Below are positions 1 through 8,104 of a stretch of 64,000 nucleotides of DNA, piece by piece. The translations under genes were made by a program, and so were the position numbers. Each line of letters starts with the position of its first letter. Position 1 is the first letter of the stretch. Location: assembly GCA_016187935.1 (NCBI GenBank), contig JACPIU010000022.1, positions 1 through 64,000 of the forward strand, given 5' to 3'. The notes below the pieces were generated by a model. It did not search any database, was not told the DNA's origin, and worked only from the letters and a program-made list of their open reading frames with translations. The stretch is from Bdellovibrio sp. Lineage in GTDB: Bacteria > Bdellovibrionota > Bacteriovoracia > Bacteriovoracales > Bacteriovoracaceae.

Positions 1-61
1 CAAGCGCAGCATTTAAAGCGTGCAATTGTTCTTGAGTCATTTTTCCTGAAATAAAATCCAT
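1..61 (-). CDS. Truncated N-terminus of an unknown protein
   Basis: A reading frame on the minus strand opens at an ATG at 61 and runs off the left edge; it begins MDFISGKMTQEQLHALNAAL. A second in-frame ATG at 40 has a better ribosome-binding site (AGGAA just upstream) and may be the true start. Only 20 residues are visible, so no family can be named. The 212 bases between this start and the next gene hold no convincing coding frame and presumably carry its promoter. Confidence 0.4.
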   Translation of the reverse strand, partial: MDFISGKMTQEQLHALNAAL

Positions 62-273
62 CTCTGCAAACAAAGTCACTTTTTTTAAAAGAAGAACATG
101 TTAAATTAGGGCAGCCATGGTTCATTCCCTCTGATATGCAAAATGAGAATTGAATCCCAATGCATAACAGCTTGAAATTATTATTAGAGAAAAAAATGAC
201 AGATCAAAAGTTCGCTGCTTTCAACAAAACCTACCCCATTGTTGTGGGCCAGTTTTTAATGATTATTATCAGT

Positions 274-1335
274 TCAAAAATCGTCTCCCATATCACCAGA
301 CAGTGCATGATATCTTTTTTCAATGTCTTGATGATGTCGTTTTTCTTCGCGAACTAGATTTTGAAAGAGCATTTTGATTTCAGAGTGGAGGGGGAGAGCC
401 GTAAAACATTCGAAGAGTTGAATTGCGCTGTACTCCCGGGTTAGAGCGACCTTCAGAACCTCCTGCATGGTGAGGTTGTCACTCCAATTAATGGATTCTG
501 CCTTATGTGAGATTCCAAGATCTTTCATAAAAGAACCATCGATAGCAAGAGAGCCATCATAAATTTCAGATTCCATTAAATTTTTTATCATTTTTTCGTG
601 CTGCTCTTCTTCTTGAATTAATTGTTTTAAAAAATTTTTAACATCGGGTATTTTGGCCTTCTCCAGGGCCTTTTTATAGAACTGCTGGGACTGCACTTCT
701 TGGAAGATGGCCTGCTTAAGTAGATCATCGACATTGTAATTAGTTGGCATGATAACCTCTTTTATGTTGAGAACATTCTTGGAAAAACTGTCAGAAATAG
801 ACGAGATAAAATCTTGTCTGTCGCCAGAACAATAAATGGCGCTATAGATCAGGTTAGTTCCGAGTAGCGCCAAGGCCTTAAGATGATTTTGGTCCTTTTG
901 GATCAAACATTCCAGGTGGACTAAAAATACTTTGGGAGGGAAAGAACGTCGATAAGCATAAGAAACCCCGGCCCAACCGCGCATCATATTTTTATCGGGA
1001 GCATGGTGCATATTATGGGCAAAAATAAAATAGTGAGTACAAGGAAGCGCCTGGGCAAGTGCTGATTCTGCCGCAAAAATTTTACGAATGCATTCCTCGC
1101 TGGTCAGTTCGGCACATTCTTGCTCTTGGCACTGAGGATTACAGAACTTTAAATCACATACCGGTGTCATTTTGAGAAAGCTATTTTTTGACGAGGAAAG
1201 TGCATGAAACAGCTCTCCAACACTTAAGGCCCCACCAATTTCCACAATAGTCCCACCAAGGGTTGTATCTGAGCAAATTATTTCAATTTTTCTGTCGAGA
1301 TCATGAATTTCATTTAGACTTTCGCTTTGGAACAT
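274..1335 (-). CDS. Ferritin-like (rubrerythrin-type) diiron protein with an extra N-terminal domain
   Basis: A 353-residue protein in two parts. The C-terminal half (about residues 205-345) is a four-helix ferritin-like domain: an early Glu in the EVQSQQFYKKA helix, an EEEQH motif, a second Glu helix (REYSAIQLFE) and a second EEKRH motif, together giving the E, ExxH, E, ExxH ligand set of rubrerythrin-type diiron sites. No rubredoxin CxxC pair follows. The first 190 residues form a different domain with several cysteines (CNPQCQEQEC) and the segments GTIVEIGGA and GTNLIYSAIY, which I only vaguely recall from uncharacterised proteins. The ATG at 1335 follows GAGGAT at good spacing. It is divergent from nfnA. 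A role in peroxide or iron handling is likely from the domain; the N-terminal function is unknown. Confidence 0.75.
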   Translation of the reverse strand: MFQSESLNEIHDLDRKIEIICSDTTLGGTIVEIGGALSVGELFHALSSSKNSFLKMTPVCDLKFCNPQCQEQECAELTSEECIRKIFAAESALAQALPCTHYFIFAHNMHHAPDKNMMRGWAGVSYAYRRSFPPKVFLVHLECLIQKDQNHLKALALLGTNLIYSAIYCSGDRQDFISSISDSFSKNVLNIKEVIMPTNYNVDDLLKQAIFQEVQSQQFYKKALEKAKIPDVKNFLKQLIQEEEQHEKMIKNLMESEIYDGSLAIDGSFMKDLGISHKAESINWSDNLTMQEVLKVALTREYSAIQLFECFTALPLHSEIKMLFQNLVREEKRHHQDIEKRYHALSGDMGDDF

Positions 1336-1360
1336 TTTAGATTATCCTCGAATTTCTGAT

Positions 1361-1388
1361 ACTATAGGAATAATATGACATTTTGCAA
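1361..1388 (-). promoter_or_regulatory. Candidate sigma-70 promoter for the ferritin-like gene
   Basis: On the minus strand TTGCAA (1383-1388) and TATAGT (1361-1366) are separated by 16 bases and end 25 bases before the start codon at 1335. Both hexamers match the sigma-70 consensus at four or five positions. It lies in the 112-base divergent gap shared with nfnA. It is inferred from sequence only. Confidence 0.45.
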
Positions 1389-1447
1389 TCGTTTACCAAT
1401 CGAGAGAAATTAGGAAAGAGACTAGTCCAACTCCGGAGTTAACCGCT

Positions 1448-2299
1448 ATGTTTAAAATTATTGAGGCCCGATTCCTTTCAAAAGATGTTAAGTTATTTAA
1501 AATCGCGGCACCACGCATTGCTAAAAAACGTCTTGCCGGTCAGTTTGTTATTTTGCGCTTAGATGAACAAGGCGAGCGAATCCCTCTAACTATTGCCGAT
1601 TCTGATGACAAGCAAGGCAGCATTACTATTATTGCTCAAGGTATTGGAAAAACGACTAAAAAACTCAACACACTCAATACGGGGGAAAGTATTTTAGATG
1701 TGGTGGGGCCATTGGGTAAACCTTCCCATGTTGAGAATTTTGGCACGGCCGTATGTATAGGTGGTGGCGTTGGAACAGCTATTGCTTATCCGATTGCCAA
1801 GGCCCTCAAGCAAGTAGGCAACCATACTATTACGATCAACGGAGCGCGCAGCAAGGATTTAGTCATTCTCGAAGAAGAAATGAAAAAATTCAGCGATGAA
1901 GCTTATATTACAACCGATGATGGTTCCTATGGTCATCACGGATTTGTAACTGACATTTTGAAAAAACTAATCAGTGAGGGGCGCAAGATAAATTTTGTTT
2001 TGGCCATTGGACCTATTCCTATGATGAGGGCCGTGACAGAGGCGACTCGTCCTCACGGAATTAAGACGGTGGTGAGCTTGAACCCCATCATGATTGACGG
2101 TACAGGGATGTGTGGAGGTTGTCGCGTCATTGTGGCAGGCAAATCGGAATTTGCCTGCGTCAGCGGCCCAGAATTTGATGCCCACAATATAGATTTTGAC
2201 AATTTGATCAATAGAAATAAGACCTATCTGGATTTGGAAAAAGAAGCAACATTGAAATTTGAACATGAATGTAAGCTGGTTAACCAAAAACCAGTCTAG
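1448..2299 (+). CDS. nfnA: NfnA-like FAD/NAD-binding subunit of ferredoxin:NADP+ oxidoreductase
   Basis: A 283-residue protein of the dihydroorotate-dehydrogenase electron-transfer-subunit family: an N-terminal FAD-binding beta barrel (about 1-95), a GGGVGTAIAYPIAKAL nucleotide-binding segment (about 100-115), and a C-terminal [2Fe-2S] loop, IDGTGMCGGC followed 12 residues later by another Cys. Three Cys plus the preceding Asp is the ligand set reported for NfnA. Followed after 20 bases by nfnB, it should form a two-subunit flavoprotein that moves electrons between NADH, ferredoxin and NADP+; sulfide dehydrogenase SudB is the close alternative. GGAG stands ten bases before the ATG. Confidence 0.85.
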   Translation: MFKIIEARFLSKDVKLFKIAAPRIAKKRLAGQFVILRLDEQGERIPLTIADSDDKQGSITIIAQGIGKTTKKLNTLNTGESILDVVGPLGKPSHVENFGTAVCIGGGVGTAIAYPIAKALKQVGNHTITINGARSKDLVILEEEMKKFSDEAYITTDDGSYGHHGFVTDILKKLISEGRKINFVLAIGPIPMMRAVTEATRPHGIKTVVSLNPIMIDGTGMCGGCRVIVAGKSEFACVSGPEFDAHNIDFDNLINRNKTYLDLEKEATLKFEHECKLVNQKPV

Positions 2300-2319
2300 A
2301 TTAAGCACGGAGAACGATC

Positions 2320-3741
2320 ATGGCCCAGTTTCCACCTGTAAAAGACAGAATGAAGATGTCCCGCATGGATATGCCGGAGCAAGATCCCAACGTTAGAAAT
2401 ACTAACTTTGAAGAAGTGGCGTTGGGATATAATGTTGGTCTGGCCTTAAATGAGGCGCAACGCTGTCTTCAATGTAAGACTCCCACATGTATCGACATGT
2501 GTCCGGTCAATATTAAGATCGATCAGTTCATTGAGAGAATTGTGGCGGAAGATTATGTCGGTGCCTATAACAAGATTCGAGAAGATAATTTTTTGCCAGC
2601 AATCTGCGGGCGTGTTTGTCCTCAGGATAAACAATGTGAGTCAACTTGCGTCTTAACCAAAAAATTTAGCTCGGTGGCGATCGGTCGTTTGGAGCGATTT
2701 GTAGCGGACAAAGTGATGTCTCTCAATATGATTCCGGCCCCTGTTAAGGCCAAGCCAACGGGGAAAAAGGTAGCGATTGTCGGCAGTGGTCCTGCTGGAT
2801 TGGCCTGCGCTGCCGATCTGGTTGGTATGGGACATGAAGTGACTGTTTACGAAGCTCTCCATGAGTTAGGAGGGGTTTTGGTATACGGTATTCCAGAGTT
2901 TCGTTTACCAAAAGCAATTGTTCGGCAGGAAATTCAGCGGTTGGCCGATGCAGGCGTTAAATTTGTTAAAAATGCCGTTATCGGCAAAACCATAACCATT
3001 GATGAATTGCAACAAGAGGAAGGCGTTCAGGCCATATTCATCGGCGTGGGGGCCGGTTTGCCTAAGTTTATGGACATTAAGGGAGAAGAGCTGGCCGGTG
3101 TCTATTCTGCCAATGAATTTCTGACTCGTGTTAATTTAATGAAGGCCTACAAATTTCCTGAATTCGATTCACCCGTTCTTGATCCCGAAGGAAGAAACGT
3201 GGTGGTGGTGGGAGGTGGGAATACCGCTATGGATGCGGTAAGAACGGCCAAACGTCTGGGGGCCAAAACTGCGCGTATTATCTATCGCCGTTCCGAAGAT
3301 GAAATGCCGGCACGGACAGAAGAAATTCACCATGCCAAACAAGAGGGAGTGATTTTTCAGACACTCACGAATCCACTGGAGTATCTCGGTGACAAGAATC
3401 AAAGAGTGAACGGTGTGAAATTGCAAAAAATGGAATTAGGCGAACCGGATAAGTCTGGCCGTCGTCGTCCTCAAGAAATTAAAGGCTCCGAATATATCGA
3501 GCCCATTGATATTGCCATTGTGGCGATCGGTAACGGTTCCAACCCACTTCTCTTGGAAACAAACCCTGATATCAAAACCAATAAGTGGGGAAATATCGAA
3601 GTCAATCCCGAAACCATGGAAACATCGAAGAAAGGTATCTTTGCCGGAGGTGACATTGTCACTGGAGGAGCAACCGTTATTCTTGCGATGGGTGCCGGCC
3701 GTAAGGCGGCCAAGGCCATGAATGAGTATCTTAATCGCTAA
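2320..3741 (+). CDS. nfnB: NfnB-like / glutamate synthase small-subunit-type oxidoreductase
   Basis: A 473-residue member of the NADPH-dependent glutamate synthase beta-subunit family. Cysteines 49, 52, 57, 61 and then 96, 100, 106, 110 supply the two N-terminal [4Fe-4S] clusters. An FAD dinucleotide fold follows (GSGPAGLACAADL, near 155) and then an NAD(P)-binding fold (VVVVGGGNTAMDA, near 296), ending in the family's GGDIVTGGATVILAMGAGR. Because the partner just upstream is NfnA rather than the large GOGAT subunit, an electron-bifurcating NADH-dependent ferredoxin:NADP+ oxidoreductase is more likely than glutamate synthase; this is context inference. GCACGGAGAA precedes the ATG. Confidence 0.87.
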   Translation: MAQFPPVKDRMKMSRMDMPEQDPNVRNTNFEEVALGYNVGLALNEAQRCLQCKTPTCIDMCPVNIKIDQFIERIVAEDYVGAYNKIREDNFLPAICGRVCPQDKQCESTCVLTKKFSSVAIGRLERFVADKVMSLNMIPAPVKAKPTGKKVAIVGSGPAGLACAADLVGMGHEVTVYEALHELGGVLVYGIPEFRLPKAIVRQEIQRLADAGVKFVKNAVIGKTITIDELQQEEGVQAIFIGVGAGLPKFMDIKGEELAGVYSANEFLTRVNLMKAYKFPEFDSPVLDPEGRNVVVVGGGNTAMDAVRTAKRLGAKTARIIYRRSEDEMPARTEEIHHAKQEGVIFQTLTNPLEYLGDKNQRVNGVKLQKMELGEPDKSGRRRPQEIKGSEYIEPIDIAIVAIGNGSNPLLLETNPDIKTNKWGNIEVNPETMETSKKGIFAGGDIVTGGATVILAMGAGRKAAKAMNEYLNR

Positions 3742-3748
3742 CGACTTG

Positions 3749-3949
3749 CTAACGGTTTCTGCCATTAATCCCATCAACCGTTAGGACAGTAAAAATCAAA
3801 CCGACACCTATTTGGAGTACAACGATGCTCAAAAAAATAGGAATGATGTCTTGGTTTTTTTCTGTTAAGTAAGAAGAAGCTCTAAGATCGAGAAATATTA
3901 GGACAGCAAAATAGATAATTGCAATAACAGCATTCGAGTAGCTTTTCAT
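3749..3949 (-). CDS. Small two-helix membrane protein
   Basis: A 66-residue frame on the minus strand, tail to tail with nfnB. It shows two hydrophobic stretches (about residues 7-25 and 35-58) separated by a charged loop, a layout typical of small inner-membrane proteins. An AAAGGGA purine run sits very close to the ATG. I recognise no family. Its last codons lie inside a 9-bp inverted repeat (3749-3757 with 3776-3784). It could be a small real gene or a chance frame; the two balanced membrane segments favour the former. Confidence 0.45.
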   Translation of the reverse strand: MKSYSNAVIAIIYFAVLIFLDLRASSYLTEKNQDIIPIFLSIVVLQIGVGLIFTVLTVDGINGRNR

Positions 3950-4017
3950 TCCCTTTATTTAAGAACGTGGCCAAGCAATTTGTAGATGACCTTTCTCTTG
4001 CGCATCGATAGATTACA

Positions 4018-4569
4018 TTATTGCTTACACCATTCAACAAATCTTACATGCCATGGTGACGGAGCTTGATTGTTTGTTTCTGGGTGAAAAGTGGTCACCA
4101 TGAGATTCTCGGATTCCACCCAGATTGGATCATCATTTCTCCTGGCCAGTACATTTACCTTCTTTCCGACTTGCACGATACGAGGTGCCCGAATGAATGA
4201 AACCTGGTATCCCTCCACAATCTCTGCACTACTATTAAGCTGGCGTCCGTAAGCGTTGCGCTCGATCTCCATGTCAATCGCATGAAAAGACGGTTGAGAG
4301 GGATTGCTCACTGATTTTGCCAAGAGTATCGCCCCAGCACAGATACCCCAGGTTGGTTTAGATGCGAAGAATTTTTTCAAATCAGATCCAAACCCGAGAA
4401 GCGCGATAAGCTTGAGCATGACCCCGCTTTCTCCTCCTGGAAGAATGAGACCGTCAATCTCTTTTAACATCGTACTGTTCATAACTTCAATGTACTCAGT
4501 GCCAAGAGCATGCAGATGAGGACTATGTAATTTCATAGCACCTTGTAAGGCCAGGACACCTATTTTCAT
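4018..4569 (-). CDS. pdxT: Pyridoxal 5'-phosphate synthase glutaminase subunit
   Basis: A class I glutaminase that releases ammonia from glutamine for PdxS. It starts MKIGVLALQGA as the family does, has the oxyanion segment LPGGESG, the nucleophile Cys in TWGICAGAILLA and the His-Glu pair in TTFHPET. About 183 residues is the normal length. I chose the ATG at 4569: it lies two bases after the pdxS stop and behind GAGAGGG, whereas the longer frame needs a GTG inside pdxS. The arrangement implies translational coupling with pdxS. Confidence 0.93.
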   Translation of the reverse strand: MKIGVLALQGAMKLHSPHLHALGTEYIEVMNSTMLKEIDGLILPGGESGVMLKLIALLGFGSDLKKFFASKPTWGICAGAILLAKSVSNPSQPSFHAIDMEIERNAYGRQLNSSAEIVEGYQVSFIRAPRIVQVGKKVNVLARRNDDPIWVESENLMVTTFHPETNNQAPSPWHVRFVEWCKQ

Positions 4570-4571
4570 GC

Positions 4572-5465
4572 TTACCACCCTCTCTCCGCTAATCGTTGCT
4601 CGGATGGGATTGACCGGATTTCTAATCCCGGCATTGGTTCCGCCAAACCTTTTGATGCTTCAAAGATGGCCAAAGGATTGTCAAATTGAAGAACCGCTTT
4701 AACGATAGCTTTGGCATACGCTGCGGGTGCTTCCGATTTGAAAATACCGGAGCCTACAAAAACGGATTCGGCCCCAAGCTGCATGACCAGGGAAGCATCC
4801 GCAGGAGTGGCCACTCCACCGGCGGCAAAATTGGGAACAGGGAGCTTACCGGTTTTTCTGATGAGTTTAAGCAGTTCAAAAGGCGCACCAAGATTTTTGG
4901 CCTCTGTCATTAATTCTGAATCTTCAAGGTATGTTATGCGCTTGAGTTCCTGATTGATCTGTCGCAGATGGCGAACAGCTTCAACGATATTGCCTGTGCC
5001 TGCTTCGCCTTTAGTTCTTATCAAAGCAGCACCTTCTCCCATGCGTCTCAAGGCCTCTCCAAGATTAGTGGCGCCACAAACAAAGGGAATTTTAAAGAGA
5101 TGCTTATCAATGTGATAGCTCTCATCCGCAGGGGTTAAAACCTCGCTTTCGTCTATATAATCAACGCCGATTGCTTCGAGCACTTGAGCTTCGGCAAAGT
5201 GGCCGATGCGACATTTTGCCATTACGGGAATATCAACTTGCTCCATAATTTTGAAAATAAGTTCCGGATTAGACATGCGTGCAACCCCGCCATCTTTTCT
5301 GATATCAGAGGGAACTCTTTCCAAGGCCATGACGGCGATCGCTCCGGCGTCCTCGGCGATCCGTGCTTGTTCGGGGGTCACAACATCCATAATGACGCCT
5401 TTTTTTAGCATCTCGGCCAGACCTGTTTTCAAATTAATGCATGTCGCTTCCTGATTGGTAACCAT
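4572..5465 (-). CDS. pdxS: Pyridoxal 5'-phosphate synthase lyase subunit
   Basis: A 297-residue (beta/alpha)8 barrel that makes PLP from ribose 5-phosphate, glyceraldehyde 3-phosphate and ammonia supplied by PdxT. Family signatures are unmistakable: [20 protein letters not shown] at the N-terminus, [47 protein letters not shown] and [13 protein letters not shown] strong AAGGAGT precedes the ATG. It is the first gene of the pdxST unit and is divergent from the PdxR-type regulator, so it is probably switched by that protein through the repeats at 5528-5596. Confidence 0.96.
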   Translation of the reverse strand: MVTNQEATCINLKTGLAEMLKKGVIMDVVTPEQARIAEDAGAIAVMALERVPSDIRKDGGVARMSNPELIFKIMEQVDIPVMAKCRIGHFAEAQVLEAIGVDYIDESEVLTPADESYHIDKHLFKIPFVCGATNLGEALRRMGEGAALIRTKGEAGTGNIVEAVRHLRQINQELKRITYLEDSELMTEAKNLGAPFELLKLIRKTGKLPVPNFAAGGVATPADASLVMQLGAESVFVGSGIFKSEAPAAYAKAIVKAVLQFDNPLAIFEASKGLAEPMPGLEIRSIPSEQRLAERGW

Positions 5466-5527
5466 TTGGTACTCCTTGGTACATTGTTTTCACCTTTGGA
5501 GTTATGTTATAGATTCACAAGAATCTG

Positions 5528-5596
5528 AAGGGACAGGACCAACTTTTTTTGTGGGACAGTTCTTCTGTCCCACAAAATTTTTCCAAACTGTCCCTT
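5528..5596. promoter_or_regulatory. Nested symmetrical operator, probable PdxR binding region
   Basis: Four copies of one heptamer sit in the pdxS/pdxR gap: GGGACAG at 5530-5536 and 5553-5559, and its complement CTGTCCC at 5565-5571 and 5588-5594. The two inner copies extend to a perfect 10-bp inverted repeat (TGTGGGACAG / CTGTCCCACA), the outer ones to AAGGGACAG / CTGTCCCTT. Copies on each side are exactly 23 bp apart. A TATAAC -10 candidate for pdxS (complement of 5506-5511) puts its -35 region on the outermost copy, consistent with an activator or switch site. Confidence 0.7.
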
Positions 5597-5654
5597 AAGA
5601 CACGACAAATGAAGTGTTAATCTGTTTTCACGAAAAACTGATAAGGAGATACTC

Positions 5655-7115
5655 GTGGAAAGACAACCTTATATACGCTTTAATTTAGGCTCTGAAAATT
5701 CCGGTCGATCTTTGAATGTTGAACAATTGGTAAGCATCATCCGAAAGCAGATTCAGTCTGATAATAATTTTCAAGGTTGTCGCCTGCCTCCCGTGAGAGT
5801 ACTTGCTCATCAGCTCGGATTATCAAAGAATACGATACAAACGGCTTATGATGAGCTGAGGGCCCAGGGGCTAGTGGAAAGCAAAGATCGTTCCGGTTTT
5901 TTTGTGGCGGAAGGTGAGAAACCTCGAACTTTTGATTTCACAGACAAGGTTCCTGGGCCGGAATTTAAGAATATTTCTTATATAGGATATGTGAATCAAA
6001 AGCAGAACAAGGCCATTTCTCTCAGTTCAGTTTTTGTCGATCCGCGAATACTTCCGAAGGAAAAATTATCGGCCTGCTTTCGATCAGTGTTGAAGTCTCC
6101 AGGTCTTCCAGAATTTCATGATCCTCAGGGAATGCCGGCGCTCAGGGAAAAAATTGCCTCACGACTTCAGGATCGGGGAATGGATGTTGAAGCAGATCAT
6201 ATTATTATTACTAATGGCTCGCAACAGGCGCTTGATTTGGTGACGAGGGCCTTGGCCACAAAGGTTGTCGGCACTGAAGATCCCTCATATCATCTCGGAA
6301 AATATTTATTTGAAATGAATGGAATTGAAACTTTCGGACTTCCCATTGATCCCTTCAAGGGGATTGATGCAATAACCTGGGAGAGGAGACTTGCAGAAAA
6401 GCGCCCTGGGCTCGTTTACCTAACTACCAGCTTTCAAAATCCCAATGGATATTCGTATTCAAGTTCTGAGATATCAAGCATTGTTCATTGGGCGAAAGAG
6501 TTCAAATTTGGAATTCTCGAAGACGATTGGGGCGCGGAAATGCTTTCCTATTCGGAGTTCAAACCAGGATTGCGTGCCATGGGAGGAAATAATGTTCTTT
6601 ATATGAATTCTTTCACGAAAAAAGTGCTCCCATCTTTGCGTTTAGGCTATCTTGCAGCAAATGACAAAACCATTGAGCCGTTGCTCATGGCAAAACGTGT
6701 TTCAACAATTGCCGTTCCAGCAATCATCGAAGCGGTGCTCTTCGAATTTCTAGATCGAGGTTATTACGACACGCACTTGCGGTACATCCAAGAGGAATTG
6801 GACATCCGTTACGAGCACTGCTTAAGTTTGTTGCGCGAACATATGCCTGAAGAAATCAAATGGACCTCTCCAGGAGGCGGCCCCGTCCTTTGGCTTGAGC
6901 TACCAAAAAGAGTTAACCTCGAAACGCTTATGGAAAAATTGAAAGATCAGGGGATTCTTATTCAGCTATCAAACCATGCTTTCTTTGGACGGCCGCATTC
7001 TCATGGATTTAAAATGGGATACGCCTTCCTGTCTCAGGCAGAGATGGAGGAAGCTATCATAAAAACTTCACGAGAAATCAAAAGGCAGATGAATGTTCAA
7101 GGGAATTGTATTTGA
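5655..7115 (+). CDS. pdxR: MocR-family (GntR/aminotransferase) regulator, probable PdxR
   Basis: A 486-residue fusion of an N-terminal GntR winged helix (about 18-78; RLPPVRVLAHQLGLSKNTIQTAYDELRAQGLVESK) and a class I aminotransferase-like domain (about 110-480). The PLP-binding Lys is in SFTKKVLPSLRLGYL and the substrate Asp in EDDWGAE. Such proteins sense PLP and activate pdxST in other bacteria; here the gene is divergent from pdxST across a palindromic region. The start is a GTG with AAGGAGAT seven bases upstream. The gene overlaps the following phosphatase by 23 bases. The function is inferred by family and context. Confidence 0.85.
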   Translation: MERQPYIRFNLGSENSGRSLNVEQLVSIIRKQIQSDNNFQGCRLPPVRVLAHQLGLSKNTIQTAYDELRAQGLVESKDRSGFFVAEGEKPRTFDFTDKVPGPEFKNISYIGYVNQKQNKAISLSSVFVDPRILPKEKLSACFRSVLKSPGLPEFHDPQGMPALREKIASRLQDRGMDVEADHIIITNGSQQALDLVTRALATKVVGTEDPSYHLGKYLFEMNGIETFGLPIDPFKGIDAITWERRLAEKRPGLVYLTTSFQNPNGYSYSSSEISSIVHWAKEFKFGILEDDWGAEMLSYSEFKPGLRAMGGNNVLYMNSFTKKVLPSLRLGYLAANDKTIEPLLMAKRVSTIAVPAIIEAVLFEFLDRGYYDTHLRYIQEELDIRYEHCLSLLREHMPEEIKWTSPGGGPVLWLELPKRVNLETLMEKLKDQGILIQLSNHAFFGRPHSHGFKMGYAFLSQAEMEEAIIKTSREIKRQMNVQGNCI

Positions 7116-7692
7116 TCTCGATGGAACGTTGATTGACTCGCCACTTTGTTTCAAGGCGATTCGTCGTGAATTGGACATCCCAGATGGAGAGTATATCTTG
7201 GAATATCTTGATACTCTTCCGTTTGGACCACGAACCGAGAAATATCAGAAACTTCAAGAAATAGAGATTCAGGCCGCTCGCCAGGCCATACCGTTTTCAG
7301 GCGCTTTGAAATTATTGCATGATTTGCGAGAGCGGGATATCCGAGTGGGGATTTTCACCCGCAACTGTCGCGTGGCAACACAATATGTGATTGAATCTTT
7401 TGGTATGGACATCGACATGACAATTACACGAGAGGACGCTCCGGCAAAACCCAATCCTACCGGTCTCAAAAGATTTCTCGCCCGATGGTGTTTGGAGAAA
7501 CATGAACTATTATTTGTTGGCGATTTTCGTTTCGATATTGAATGCGGCATGAATGCGGGGGTGCAAACCGCTCTATTTACCAATAGCAAGAAAGGTCTAG
7601 AGTCGTTAAACCCCGATCATATTATTTCCAATTATGAAAATTTTTGGGAATGTCTTTTGTCAAAACACCAGGTTTTACTTTCGACTGTTTAA
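7093..7692 (+). CDS. HAD-family phosphatase, possibly acting on PLP
   Basis: A 199-residue haloacid-dehalogenase hydrolase with all four motifs: DLDGT (nucleophile and acid/base Asp), FTRN, KPNP and GDFRFD. The small cap between motifs I and II resembles phosphoglycolate phosphatases. Its start lies inside the end of the MocR-type regulator, 23 bases before that stop, so the two are co-translated. Sitting in a vitamin B6 locus makes a pyridoxal-phosphate or intermediate phosphatase an attractive guess, but nothing in the sequence fixes the substrate. It ends in an 18-base tail-to-tail overlap with the cytochrome gene. Confidence 0.8.
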   Translation: MFKGIVFDLDGTLIDSPLCFKAIRRELDIPDGEYILEYLDTLPFGPRTEKYQKLQEIEIQAARQAIPFSGALKLLHDLRERDIRVGIFTRNCRVATQYVIESFGMDIDMTITREDAPAKPNPTGLKRFLARWCLEKHELLFVGDFRFDIECGMNAGVQTALFTNSKKGLESLNPDHIISNYENFWECLLSKHQVLLSTV

Positions 7693-8013
7693 TTCAATCA
7701 AACCATCAGCTATGAGATCAAGATCTGCATCGCTTCCCTTCCAGGCGAGCTTATGTTTACTGCCTTTTTTCGATAGTTTTTTCTTGAGAAAAGCAACAAT
7801 AAACTTTTTGGGACCTTTTTTATATCCGGTAACTTCTTTGGATAGATGAGAGAGGTCTGGGGCCTTACTCTTGGTTTCAATTAATCCGAGTGCTTTCACT
7901 ACATGGCATTTGGAGCATTTATTATCCTTGAGAAGTGTGGTGAGTGCGGCATCATCGCCGAAAGCGGTGCTAGTTGTAAGGACAAAGGCCATAATTAAAG
8001 TGATCGATTTCAT
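7675..8013 (-). CDS. Small periplasmic monohaem cytochrome c
   Basis: A 112-residue protein with a cleavable signal peptide (MKSITLIMAFVLTTSTAFG) and one haem-binding CSKCH motif near residue 33. The C-terminal half (SDADLDLIADGL) resembles the last helix of class I cytochromes c, but the expected axial Met before it is not evident: the position reads KLAWKG, so the sixth ligand may be His, Lys or absent. TGAGGA precedes the ATG. Lysine-rich in the middle, it probably docks to an acidic partner. No neighbouring oxidase or reductase gives its electron partner. Confidence 0.75.
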   Translation of the reverse strand: MKSITLIMAFVLTTSTAFGDDAALTTLLKDNKCSKCHVVKALGLIETKSKAPDLSHLSKEVTGYKKGPKKFIVAFLKKKLSKKGSKHKLAWKGSDADLDLIADGLIELNSRK

Positions 8014-8104
8014 AAATTCCTCAATGTTTAATTTTATACATGAATTTAGTAATGAGATATATTATGTGATCTTGATTAAGAACTGTCTTGATTTTTATTC
8101 AAAC

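Noticed and set aside
160-357. 65-residue plus-strand frame overlapping the end of the ferritin-like gene
   Set aside because: No ribosome-binding site, low-complexity hydrophobic end and overlap with a well-supported gene on the other strand.
3749-3784. 9-bp inverted repeat (CTAACGGTT / AACCGTTAG) after nfnB as a terminator
   Set aside because: An 18-base loop and no T-run on either strand; it also lies in the end of a small frame. Possible structure, but not called a terminator.
5545-5580. Inner pdx palindrome as a rho-independent terminator
   Set aside because: It lies between two divergent starts, so no transcript should end there, and it is matched by a second outer pair of the same heptamer, which fits an operator better.
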